Positions 1 through 6,104 of a stretch of 6,328 nucleotides of DNA are shown in pieces. Origin of the DNA: Actinomycetota bacterium (lineage in GTDB: Bacteria > Actinomycetota > Actinomycetes > Mycobacteriales > Mycobacteriaceae). Below the pieces are notes generated by a model. It had not been told where the DNA came from, made no database searches, and saw nothing but the letters and a program-made list of their open reading frames with translations. Position 1 is the first letter of the stretch; each line of letters begins with the position of its first letter. The stretch is from positions 1-6,328 of the forward strand of contig SYAA01000270.1 in assembly GCA_005789055.1 (NCBI GenBank). The letters run 5' to 3'. Both the position numbers and the translations under genes were made by a program.

Positions 1-730
1 CCAGCGGAATGCCCAGGATCGCCAAACCGGAACCGATACCGACGGCATCGACGAGCGCCACCAGAAACGTCGCCCTGACATAGCCGATCAGCGATCCGAA
101 CCCGGCCCGGCCGGCGGCACGGGCCCGATCCCGGGAGCCAGCCGGAAAAATCTTCGTCAGGTAAGCGTAGATGCCGCGGCCACCGGAGAGCAGGAAGATC
201 AAGGTGAACAGCGTCAACAGGGCGCCGGTCACGATCTCGGTCAGGGTGGCCGCGGTGGACAGCGCTCCGCTGGTCAGCTTCTCCTGGTTGTCGCGCAACG
301 CCGCAACGGCCGTATCGCCGGCTTTGTCGATCTGTTCCCGGCTCAGATGGGCAGGACCATCGATCAGCCAGTTCGTGGCGTTGTCGATGCTGCGGGTCAC
401 CTCCGTGACGAGGCCCGGTAGTCCGGAAATGAATTGGCTGACAACGAAAGTCAGGATGCCGCCGAACAGTCCGAGTCCACCGAGTAACACCAGTGCCACC
501 GCGCCGCCGCGGGGCATTCCGCGCTGATCGAGCCGGTCGACCGCGGGCAGCAGCAACGCCGTCAGGATGACGGCGATAAAAACCGGAACCACGATCACTC
601 GTAGCTGCCACATCACCAACAGCAACGCCACGACTGCCGCGAGAAGGATCAGCAGGTGCCAGGCCCAGGCCGTCGCCTTGCGAACCAGGGGCGCGACAGC
701 GTCGTTATCGGGACCTCGACCGGCCGGCAC
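1..730 (-). CDS. AI-2E/PerM-family transporter, C-terminus cut by window edge
   Basis: Reverse-strand reading from a GTG at 730-728 gives 243 residues with no stop before the left edge. The family (AI-2E transporter, PF01594; Rv0205-type in mycobacteria) consists of inner-membrane proteins of roughly 350-400 residues whose substrates are mostly unknown, so about a third of this one is missing. Visible features are a short cytoplasmic N-terminus, helices at about residues 24-41, 46-63 and 76-98, a long amphipathic stretch at about 103-158, a helix at about 164-182, the family-like [11 protein letters not shown] segment at 187-196 and the conserved [20 protein letters not shown] region from 217. 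An in-frame TAG lies only three codons upstream of the GTG, so this is the first possible start. It is divergent from the gene at 773. In M. tuberculosis the homologue lies next to mmpL3, so mmpL3 may lie just left of this window; that is inference. The family call is confident; the substrate is unknown. Confidence 0.85.
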   Translation of the reverse strand, partial: MPAGRGPDNDAVAPLVRKATAWAWHLLILLAAVVALLLVMWQLRVIVVPVFIAVILTALLLPAVDRLDQRGMPRGGAVALVLLGGLGLFGGILTFVVSQFISGLPGLVTEVTRSIDNATNWLIDGPAHLSREQIDKAGDTAVAALRDNQEKLTSGALSTAATLTEIVTGALLTLFTLIFLLSGGRGIYAYLTKIFPAGSRDRARAAGRAGFGSLIGYVRATFLVALVDAVGIGSGLAILGIPL

Positions 731-736
731 CGAGCC

Positions 737-742
737 AGCCTA
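737..742 (-). promoter_or_regulatory. Candidate -10 element of a leaderless promoter for the AI-2E gene
   Basis: On the reverse strand TAGGCT fits the mycobacterial TANNNT -10 pattern. It ends six bases before the GTG at 730, which puts the expected transcription start on or next to the start codon. There is no purine-rich ribosome binding site in front of the GTG, which agrees with a leaderless mRNA. No good -35 is seen, which is common in mycobacteria. Confidence 0.5.
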
Positions 743-759
743 ACCGGCCTGAGCACGGC

Positions 760-765
760 TACCCT
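760..765 (+). promoter_or_regulatory. Candidate -10 element of a leaderless promoter for the PF03706-type gene
   Basis: TACCCT fits TANNNT and ends seven bases before the GTG at 773, so the predicted start of transcription falls on or beside the start codon. No Shine-Dalgarno-like sequence precedes the GTG. A -35 at normal spacing would lie at about 737-742, on top of the -10 of the divergent gene. Confidence 0.5.
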
Positions 766-772
766 GAAACCC

Positions 773-1840
773 GTGGCCCACACCACCTCGGTCCGGGGGA
801 AGTACTGGTGGGTGCGCTGGGCACTGCTCGGCGTGGCGGTGATCGTCCTCGCGGTGGAGGCCACACTGGTGTGGGATCAACTGGCGAAGGCCTGGCAGAG
901 CCTGCTGTCGGCGAACCTGTGGTGGGTGCTGGCGGCGATCGCGGCAGCCATGGCCTCGATGCACAGTTTTGCCCAGATTCAACGGACACTGCTGCGATCT
1001 GCGGGAGTGACGGTGAGCCAATGGCGTTCGGAAGCCGCGTTCTACGCAGGCAACGCCTTGAGTACGACACTTCCCGGCGGCCCGGTGCTCTCGGCCACCT
1101 TCGTCTACCGACAACAACGGCTCTGGGGCGCCTCACCGGTGGTGGCTTCCTGGCAGTTGGTGATGTCGGGCGCACTTCAAGTCGCGGGACTGGCACTGTT
1201 GGGTCTGGGCGGCGCATTTCTGTTGGGGGCCAAGGATAATCCATTCTCTTTGCTGTTCACCCTCGGCGGTTTCATCGCACTACTGCTCCTCGCCCAGGCG
1301 GTGGCGACCCGCCCAGAACTCATCGACGGCATCGGCGCCCGAGTGCTGGGCTGGCTGAACTCGTTACGCAGCAAGCCCGCCGATACCGGACTACGGAGGT
1401 GGCGCGAGACGCTCACCCAACTGGAATCGGTGAGCCTCGGCCGGCGCGCACTCTCCGAGGCGTTCGGCTGGTCGCTGTTCAATTGGATTGCCGACGTCGC
1501 CTGCCTGGCCTTTGCGGCCTACGCCGCGGGCGGGCATCCCTCGCTGGCGGGACTGACCGTTGCCTATGCGGCCGCCCGCGCGATGGGCGCGATACCACTG
1601 ATGCCGGGTGGGTTGCTGGTCGTGGAGGCGATCCTGGTTCCCGGCCTGGTCTCCAGTGGAATGGCGCTGGCGGACGCGATCTCGGCAATGCTGATCTACC
1701 GCCTGGTCAGCTGGATCTTCATCTCCGCGATCGGGTGGGTGGTGTTCTTCTTCATGTTCCGGACCGAGGGCGCACTGGATCCCGACGTCGCGATGGATGA
1801 GCTCGCGACCCCCGAGCCTGACACCGACGGGCCGTCCTGA
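773..1840 (+). CDS. Polytopic membrane protein, PF03706/UPF0104 (YbhN-like), Rv0204c-type
   Basis: From the GTG at 773 the product has 355 residues. It resembles the lysylphosphatidylglycerol synthase transmembrane-region family, whose stand-alone members are integral membrane proteins of mostly undefined function, some thought to move or modify lipids. Two family-like signatures are visible: NALSTTLPGGPV at about 94-105 followed by a YRQQRLWG segment, and GAIPLMPGGLLVVEA at about 272-286. Hydrophobic helices are evident at about 15-33, 48-64, 127-151, 158-178, 231-251 and 304-328, and the acidic, Pro-rich tail (about 331-355) is likely cytoplasmic. An ATG at 656 in the same frame would add 39 residues, but that extension lies inside the divergent AI-2E gene, is not hydrophobic and ignores the -10 at 760-765, so I prefer GTG 773. 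It probably forms an operon with the DUF3054 gene 31 bp downstream. The homologue sits at the same place beside Rv0203 and mmpL11 in M. tuberculosis. There is no catalytic LPG synthase domain. Confidence 0.82.
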   Translation: MAHTTSVRGKYWWVRWALLGVAVIVLAVEATLVWDQLAKAWQSLLSANLWWVLAAIAAAMASMHSFAQIQRTLLRSAGVTVSQWRSEAAFYAGNALSTTLPGGPVLSATFVYRQQRLWGASPVVASWQLVMSGALQVAGLALLGLGGAFLLGAKDNPFSLLFTLGGFIALLLLAQAVATRPELIDGIGARVLGWLNSLRSKPADTGLRRWRETLTQLESVSLGRRALSEAFGWSLFNWIADVACLAFAAYAAGGHPSLAGLTVAYAAARAMGAIPLMPGGLLVVEAILVPGLVSSGMALADAISAMLIYRLVSWIFISAIGWVVFFFMFRTEGALDPDVAMDELATPEPDTDGPS

Positions 1841-1856
1841 AATACCCGGCCAGGAA

Positions 1857-1862
1857 TATCCT
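1857..1862 (+). promoter_or_regulatory. Possible internal -10 element before the DUF3054 gene
   Basis: TATCCT matches TANNNT and is more AT-rich than its surroundings. Transcription would start at about 1869, three bases before ATG 1872, giving an almost leaderless message in addition to read-through from the upstream gene. This is a short motif and could be chance. Confidence 0.3.
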
Positions 1863-1871
1863 TCGGTGATT

Positions 1872-2267
1872 ATGGAGAACCGCATTGCAAGGTCGCCGGT
1901 GCTGCCGGCGTTGGTCGCCGATGTCGCCTGCGTGGTGTTCTTCGTCGCACTCGGCAGAAGGAACCATGCCGGAGGGGTGAGCGTCGGGGGCGTCGCCGAG
2001 ACGGCCTGGCCGTTCCTGGCCGGGACAGCGATCGGCTGGTTGCTCTCCCGGGGTTGGCATCGCCCCACTGCATTGGCACCGACCGGTGTCGTCGTATGGG
2101 TGTGCACCGTGGTGGTGGGAATGCTGTTGCGGCACGCCACTTCCGAGGGCACCGCCGTGAGTTTCATCGTGGTGGCCACCGTGGTGACCGCCCTACTTAT
2201 CCTCGGCTGGCGGGGCATCCTGGGCCGGCGGAAAACAGCCCGCCAGTGGAGGGCTCGCGTCCGCTAG
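1872..2267 (+). CDS. DUF3054 small membrane protein
   Basis: This 131-residue protein has four clear hydrophobic segments (about 11-28, 44-60, 70-87, 95-113) and a basic C-terminus rich in Arg, likely cytoplasmic. The spacing of conserved elements fits DUF3054: an Asp in the first helix followed by FVALGRRNH (24-32), ETAWPFLAG (43-51), a helix-3 segment ending GMLLR (83-87), and a LGWRG end to helix 4 (111-115). The function of the family is unknown. The start is uncertain. ATG 1872 is preferred because the coding signal and hydrophobic pattern begin there. An in-frame GTG at 1866 has AGGA ten bases upstream, and TATCCT at 1857-1862 could be a -10 for a nearly leaderless transcript. The in-frame ATG at 1797 lies inside the upstream gene. 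It follows the PF03706-type gene closely and its stop overlaps that of the convergent hemophore-like gene in CTAG. Confidence 0.75.
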   Translation: MENRIARSPVLPALVADVACVVFFVALGRRNHAGGVSVGGVAETAWPFLAGTAIGWLLSRGWHRPTALAPTGVVVWVCTVVVGMLLRHATSEGTAVSFIVVATVVTALLILGWRGILGRRKTARQWRARVR

Positions 2268-2632
2268 GGGTTCGGGGCGTCGAGGTCGTCGGAGCTCCCG
2301 CAGCGCGCCTTCAAATCGACCAACGGCTGGCGGATCCCGCCGAGTTCGGCCTGCACCTGCGGATTGGCGTCGAAATACTGCCGCACCGAATCCCGAAGGG
2401 TGTCGCGGGGCGTGCCCTCCAACCCGGTGAAGAAAGCGTTGACGTCGGGGCGGGTGAACAGGTACGCCGAGGTGGCCGCGGAGACGCCCGCGGCAACCCC
2501 GGCGAGGTCCGCAGCGGTGCAGTTGGGCGGGGCGGCGTGCGCCGACGGGGCCGCGCCGAGCACAAACGCACCGACAACCACGCCCGCACCGATCGCGGCA
2601 CCGACCCCACGCGTGTAAGTGCTGCTGATCAT
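2264..2632 (-). CDS. Secreted hemophore-like protein, Rv0203-type, with altered haem ligands
   Basis: The 122-residue product has a Sec-type signal peptide: Arg8, a hydrophobic core at about 10-28, and likely cleavage after Ala33 in SAHA-APP, leaving a mature protein of about 89 residues. Cys38 and Cys111 can form the disulfide of the family. The mature part has the hemophore-like pattern YL-x2-(H/R)PDVN at 57-65, YFDANPQV at 86-93 and IRQPL-x4-ARC near the end. M. tuberculosis Rv0203 carries haem outside the cell and uses Tyr59, His63 and His89. Here the Tyr is kept (Tyr57), the first His is Arg61 and the second aligns with Tyr86. The tail after the last Cys is also shorter than in Rv0203. 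ATG 2632 is chosen because AAGGAG lies eight bases upstream; GTG 2638 would leave only two bases of spacing. It is divergent from mmpL11, as expected for a haem-uptake partner. Family membership is fairly sure; haem binding is not. Confidence 0.8.
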   Translation of the reverse strand: MISSTYTRGVGAAIGAGVVVGAFVLGAAPSAHAAPPNCTAADLAGVAAGVSAATSAYLFTRPDVNAFFTGLEGTPRDTLRDSVRQYFDANPQVQAELGGIRQPLVDLKARCGSSDDLDAPNP

Positions 2633-2640
2633 CGGCACAA

Positions 2641-2646
2641 CTCCTT
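2641..2646 (-). promoter_or_regulatory. Ribosome binding site that fixes the hemophore-like gene start
   Basis: The reverse strand reads AAGGAG, the strongest Shine-Dalgarno match in this intergenic region. It ends eight bases before ATG 2632 but only two bases before GTG 2638, so it selects the ATG. Confidence 0.7.
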
Positions 2647-2665
2647 CACAGTCAGCGAGAGATTC

Positions 2666-2671
2666 ATCGTA
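2666..2671 (-). promoter_or_regulatory. Candidate -10 element for the hemophore-like gene
   Basis: TACGAT on the reverse strand fits TANNNT. The predicted transcription start at about 2659 gives a leader of roughly 27 bases that contains the AAGGAG site. No convincing -35 is seen. Confidence 0.4.
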
Positions 2672-2712
2672 AGGCAGTCGCGCTGCCCGGTGCTGTCCGG
2701 GCCGGATCTTGT

Positions 2713-2733
2713 CACCGTGGTGCGCCCACGGTG
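2713..2733. promoter_or_regulatory. Perfect 8-bp inverted repeat, candidate operator
   Basis: CACCGTGG (2713-2720) and CCACGGTG (2726-2733) are perfect reverse complements separated by the five bases TGCGC. The dyad lies in the shared upstream region of the hemophore-like gene and mmpL11, just upstream of the candidate mmpL11 -10 at 2740-2745 and overlapping where its -35 would be. That is a typical repressor position. It is not followed by a T-run and lies upstream of both genes, so it is unlikely to be a terminator. The binding protein is unknown. Confidence 0.5.
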
Positions 2734-2739
2734 CTGCGG

Positions 2740-2745
2740 TAGGCT
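2740..2745 (+). promoter_or_regulatory. Candidate -10 element for the mmpL11 operon
   Basis: TAGGCT fits TANNNT and predicts a transcription start at about 2752 with a leader of about 45 bases. A TTGTCA at 2709-2714 looks like a -35, but the 25-base gap is too long for a normal promoter. GAGAAT at 2775-2780 is a weaker alternative. Confidence 0.35.
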
Positions 2746-2796
2746 CGCAACCACGCGATTCGCTGCAATTCTGGGAGAATAGCCATCCAGCAGTTC

Positions 2797-5631
2797 ATGA
2801 TGCGTCTGAGCGGCACGCTGCGCAGACACCGATGGCTGGTTTTCGGCTGCTGGGTGTTCGCGTTGCTGCCGTCGATCTATCTCGCGCTGACGCAGTCCAA
2901 CCAGTTGACCGGCGGCGGCTTCGAGGTGGCCGACTCGCAGTCGCTGTACGTCCAGAACGCGATCGAGAACCAGTACGCGCAGCAGGGCGCGTCCGCTTTG
3001 GCACTGGTGGCCGCGCCCCGGGCGGACGCGACGTACGACGATATGTCCGCCGCCGTGGCCGAACTCCAGCTGGCAGCGCAGCAGGTGCCCAGCGTTGAGG
3101 TGCTCCCGAACCCCGCACAGCCGGAACCGGCACCGGACCGCCCCTACGTGGTGTCCCTGCGCCTGGGCTTCGACAACTCCGGCGCGGTGGACATCGCACG
3201 GCAGTTGCGGGCGAAAATCGGCGTCGACGGCGACCAGCCGGGCGCGATCGACAACGGCCGGGTGCGGCTGTATGTCATCGGTCAGGGTGCGCTCGGCGCG
3301 GCTGCGCAGACCAGCACCAAAAGCGATATCGCCGCCGCTGAACGGTGGAACCTTCCGATCGTTCTGATGGTGCTGATTGCGGTGTTCGGATCATTGGCAG
3401 CCGCCGCGATCCCGCTGGCCCTCGGGATCTGCACGGTCGCGGTGACCATGGGTGTGGTTTACGCGCTCTCGACGCTGACCACGATGTCGGTGTTCGTCAC
3501 GTCCACGGTGTCGATGTTCGGCATCGCCCTGGCGGTCGACTACTCGCTGTTCATCCTGATGAGATTTCGGGAGGAGTTGCGCGCCGGACGCGACGGCGAC
3601 CAGGCCACCGATGCCGCCATGGCGACCTCCGGTCTGGCCGTTGTGCTCTCTGGGCTCACCGTGATCGCCTCGCTGACCGGTATCTACCTGATCAACACCC
3701 CGGTTCTGAAGTCGATGGCGACCGGCGCAATCCTGGCGGTGGCGGTAGCGGTGTTGACCTCAACCACCCTGACTCCCGCCATTTTGGCCACGTTCGGACG
3801 AGCGGCGGCGCGACGCTCGCCCCTGCTGCACTGGTCGCGCCGGCCCGAATCCGGTCAGTCGCGATTCTGGACCCGCTGGGTCGGCGCGGTGATGCGGAGG
3901 CCCTGGGCCTCGGCCCTGGGGGCCGCGGCATTTCTGTTGCTGGTGGCCGCACCTGCGCTGTCGATGACGCTCGGCAACAGCATGCAGCGGCAGTTCCCGT
4001 CCTCCCACGAGATCCGCGGCGGGGTGGCCGCGGCCGCCGAGGCACTGGGTCCCGGGGCACTGGGTCCGATACGGGTACTCGTCACCTTCCCCGGCGGGAA
4101 CGCCTCGGGCAACACCGGCGAACTGGACGCGGTGGGCGCGAGGATTTCCGAGGCCCCCAACATCGTGTCGGTGTCCCCGCCGGAGTTCGCCGACGACAAC
4201 AGCAGCGCGCTGATCTCGGCGGTGATGTCGGTCGACCCCGAGGACCTCGCTGCCCGCGACACCGTCGACTGGATGCGCGCGGAACTGCCCGCCGCGGCGG
4301 CCGGGGCCCAGATCGACGTCGGCGGACCGACGGCGCTGATCAAGGATTTCGATGACCGGGTTTCGCAGACCAAACTGCTGGTCTTCGGTTTCGTCTCGCT
4401 GATCGCCTTCGTGATGCTGCTGATCTCCATCCGATCGCTGTTCCTGGCACTCAAGGGCGTACTGATGACGGTGCTGTCGGTCGCCGCGGCCTACGGCAGC
4501 CTGGTCGCGGTGTTCCAGTGGGGCTGGCTGGAGCGCATCGGGTTCGAACCGATCTCCTCCATCGACAGCACCATCCCACCGTTGGTGCTGGCCCTGACCT
4601 TCGGTTTGTCGATGGATTACGAGATCTTTCTGCTGACCCGGATCCGGGAGCGCTACCTGCAGTCCGGCGACACCCGCGACGCCGTGGCCTACGGCGTCGC
4701 GACCAGTGCCCGCACCATCACCAGCGCGGCGTTGATCATGATCGCGGTGTTCATCGGCTTCGCCTTCGCGGGCATGCCCCTGGTCGCCCAACTCGGCGTC
4801 GCCTGCGCAGTGGCGATCGCGATCGACGCCACCGTGGTCCGACTGGTGCTGGTGCCGTCGCTGATGGCGATGTTCGACCAGTGGAACTGGTGGTTGCCGG
4901 CCTGGCTGGATCGCATCCTGCCATCGGTCGATTTCGAGAAGCCGCTGCCCAAACTCGACCTCGGCGATCTCGTCGTGCTCCCCGACGAAATCTCCGCCAT
5001 CGCTCCGCCCGCCGGTGACCTGCGCATGGTGGTCAAGAACGCGGCGCGGCTCAAGGAAATGGCCCCCGACGCGGTCTGCGTCGCCGACCCACTGGCCTTC
5101 AGTGGCTGCGGCAACCGCCGGCCCGCCAAGTCCTCGCGGGGGCCCCGATCCGCGACCTTGCGCCCGATCCATCCGGTGACGATCTGGCGGGGCCGACTCG
5201 CGGTGGCACTCGACGCCCTGGGCACCGAGACCGATGTCGAGCGAAGCAGTCCCGTCGAGACCACCAACGTCCAGTTGCCCACCGGAGACCGGTTGCAGAT
5301 CCCGACCGGGGCCGAGACCCTGCGGCTGCAGAGCTACCTGGTGCTGTGCCGCAACAGCCGGTCGGACTACGCCGAACTCGCCGATCTCGCGGACGCGATG
5401 AACATCGAGAACGCCGCGACCGTGCTGGCCGGGATCGACGAGTACTACAGTTCCGGGAAACCGCACCGGATGTGGATCGCGACCCAATTGGTTCGGCGGC
5501 TGGCGGATCCGGCACCCGCCGACACCGTCGATGACGATCGCTGGTACACCCCGGACGCGGCGGCACAGTGGGACGATGTGCGGACACGGTGCCTGTCGCT
5601 GGCAGTAGCGACCCTGGAGGAAGCGAGTTGA
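2797..5631 (+). CDS. mmpL11: MmpL11, RND-superfamily envelope lipid exporter
   Basis: This 944-residue inner-membrane protein is clearly MmpL11-like and begins MMRLS, as remembered for the M. tuberculosis protein (966 residues). MmpL11 exports mycolate wax esters and monomeromycolyl diacylglycerol to the envelope and has been linked to haem transfer. The order is TM1 (about 13-31), a periplasmic domain (about 35-185), TM2-6 (about 187-333), a cytoplasmic link, TM7 (about 370-391), a second periplasmic domain (about 395-525), TM8-12 (about 527-693) and a cytoplasmic domain (about 695-944). The Asp-Tyr proton-relay pairs typical of MmpL proteins are present at D248-Y249 and D607-Y608. ATG 2797 has no in-frame alternative upstream. 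A GGGAGA lies 18 bases away, too far to be a good ribosome binding site, so initiation may be weak. The cytoplasmic domain is shorter than in M. tuberculosis at about 772-815. The stop overlaps the next gene in TTGA. Confidence 0.95.
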   Translation: MMRLSGTLRRHRWLVFGCWVFALLPSIYLALTQSNQLTGGGFEVADSQSLYVQNAIENQYAQQGASALALVAAPRADATYDDMSAAVAELQLAAQQVPSVEVLPNPAQPEPAPDRPYVVSLRLGFDNSGAVDIARQLRAKIGVDGDQPGAIDNGRVRLYVIGQGALGAAAQTSTKSDIAAAERWNLPIVLMVLIAVFGSLAAAAIPLALGICTVAVTMGVVYALSTLTTMSVFVTSTVSMFGIALAVDYSLFILMRFREELRAGRDGDQATDAAMATSGLAVVLSGLTVIASLTGIYLINTPVLKSMATGAILAVAVAVLTSTTLTPAILATFGRAAARRSPLLHWSRRPESGQSRFWTRWVGAVMRRPWASALGAAAFLLLVAAPALSMTLGNSMQRQFPSSHEIRGGVAAAAEALGPGALGPIRVLVTFPGGNASGNTGELDAVGARISEAPNIVSVSPPEFADDNSSALISAVMSVDPEDLAARDTVDWMRAELPAAAAGAQIDVGGPTALIKDFDDRVSQTKLLVFGFVSLIAFVMLLISIRSLFLALKGVLMTVLSVAAAYGSLVAVFQWGWLERIGFEPISSIDSTIPPLVLALTFGLSMDYEIFLLTRIRERYLQSGDTRDAVAYGVATSARTITSAALIMIAVFIGFAFAGMPLVAQLGVACAVAIAIDATVVRLVLVPSLMAMFDQWNWWLPAWLDRILPSVDFEKPLPKLDLGDLVVLPDEISAIAPPAGDLRMVVKNAARLKEMAPDAVCVADPLAFSGCGNRRPAKSSRGPRSATLRPIHPVTIWRGRLAVALDALGTETDVERSSPVETTNVQLPTGDRLQIPTGAETLRLQSYLVLCRNSRSDYAELADLADAMNIENAATVLAGIDEYYSSGKPHRMWIATQLVRRLADPAPADTVDDDRWYTPDAAAQWDDVRTRCLSLAVATLEEAS
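5616..5620 (+). promoter_or_regulatory. Ribosome binding site supporting the TTG start of the HTH gene
   Basis: GGAGG inside the end of mmpL11 lies seven bases before TTG 5628, ideal spacing. The in-frame GTG at 5634 would have 13 bases, which is longer than usual. Confidence 0.65.
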
Positions 5632-6104
5632 CGGTGGCCATCGACGAGCGACCCGTCGAGTTCTGGCCTACGTCGGCGATCCGCGAAGCGCTGGAGACCG
5701 GCGACATCACCATCTGGCAGCGCATCGTCGTCGCGATCAAACGCGACCCATACGGACGCACCGCACGCCAGGTCGAGGAAGTGTTGGAAGCCGCTGCGCC
5801 CCAGGGCATCTCCAAGGCGCTCCACGAAGTTCTGGTTCGCGCCCGGGGCCACCTGGATGCCAACGAACGCGCCGAGGCCGCCCGGCATGTGCAACTGCTG
5901 CTGGAGCGTTCCGGCCTCGGCCAGCAGGAGTTTGCCTCCCGGATCGGCGTCGCGCGGGAAGACCTCGCGGCCTACCTCGACGCGACGGTCAGTCCCGCGG
6001 CATCGCTGATGATCCGGATGCGCCGGCTGTCGGACCGCTTCGCCAAGATCCGCGCCCAGCAGTCCTCAGCGGACGTCGGTACCGAGTCCGAAGACGCCGA
6101 TTAA
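5628..6104 (+). CDS. XRE-type helix-turn-helix protein, Rv0201c position
   Basis: From TTG 5628 the product has 158 residues. The N-terminal part (about 13-88) is predicted to be helical and holds the segment DPYGRTARQVEEVLEAA (40-56), which I recognise from actinobacterial HTH proteins with a similar layout. Residues about 89-134 look like a Cro/CI-type HTH: LLLERSGLGQQEFASRIGV, then the recognition-helix region REDLAAYLDATVSP (110-123) and a closing helix MIRMRRLSDR (128-137). The tail is acidic. There is no signal peptide or membrane segment, so it is cytoplasmic and probably binds DNA. It overlaps the mmpL11 stop by four bases (TTGA) and has a good GGAGG site, so it is likely translationally coupled to mmpL11. 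It sits where Rv0201c lies in M. tuberculosis. The target is unknown; autoregulation through the dyad at 2713-2733 is a guess. An in-frame ATG at 5568 is inside mmpL11 and lacks support. Confidence 0.78.
   Translation: MTVAIDERPVEFWPTSAIREALETGDITIWQRIVVAIKRDPYGRTARQVEEVLEAAAPQGISKALHEVLVRARGHLDANERAEAARHVQLLLERSGLGQQEFASRIGVAREDLAAYLDATVSPAASLMIRMRRLSDRFAKIRAQQSSADVGTESEDAD

Noticed and set aside
656..772. A 39-residue N-terminal extension of the PF03706-type protein from ATG 656
   Set aside because: It would lie within the coding region of the divergent AI-2E gene, is low in hydrophobicity, and a -10 element sits seven bases before GTG 773.
2734..2752. IdeR (iron) box at the TAGGCT near mmpL11, and likewise at 737-742
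   Set aside because: Only the TAGGCT core matches the remembered 19-bp consensus. The right half near mmpL11 is poor, and at 737-742 only the left half (GGTTAGGCT) fits.
2639..2796. A riboswitch or small RNA in the intergenic region
   Set aside because: The only clear structure is the short 8-bp dyad; there is no multi-stem architecture and no T-run terminator.
4041..4067. 12-bp direct repeat GGCACTGGGTCC in mmpL11
   Set aside because: It encodes ALGPGALGP, which I remember as conserved in M. tuberculosis MmpL11, so it is protein sequence and not a mobile or recent duplication.
3760..5487. A 575-codon reverse-strand open frame running antisense through mmpL11
   Set aside because: The translation is a Gly/Arg/Asp/Gln/His-rich string with no family motifs, and mmpL11 on the other strand is certain. 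Long antisense open frames are expected in GC-rich coding DNA.
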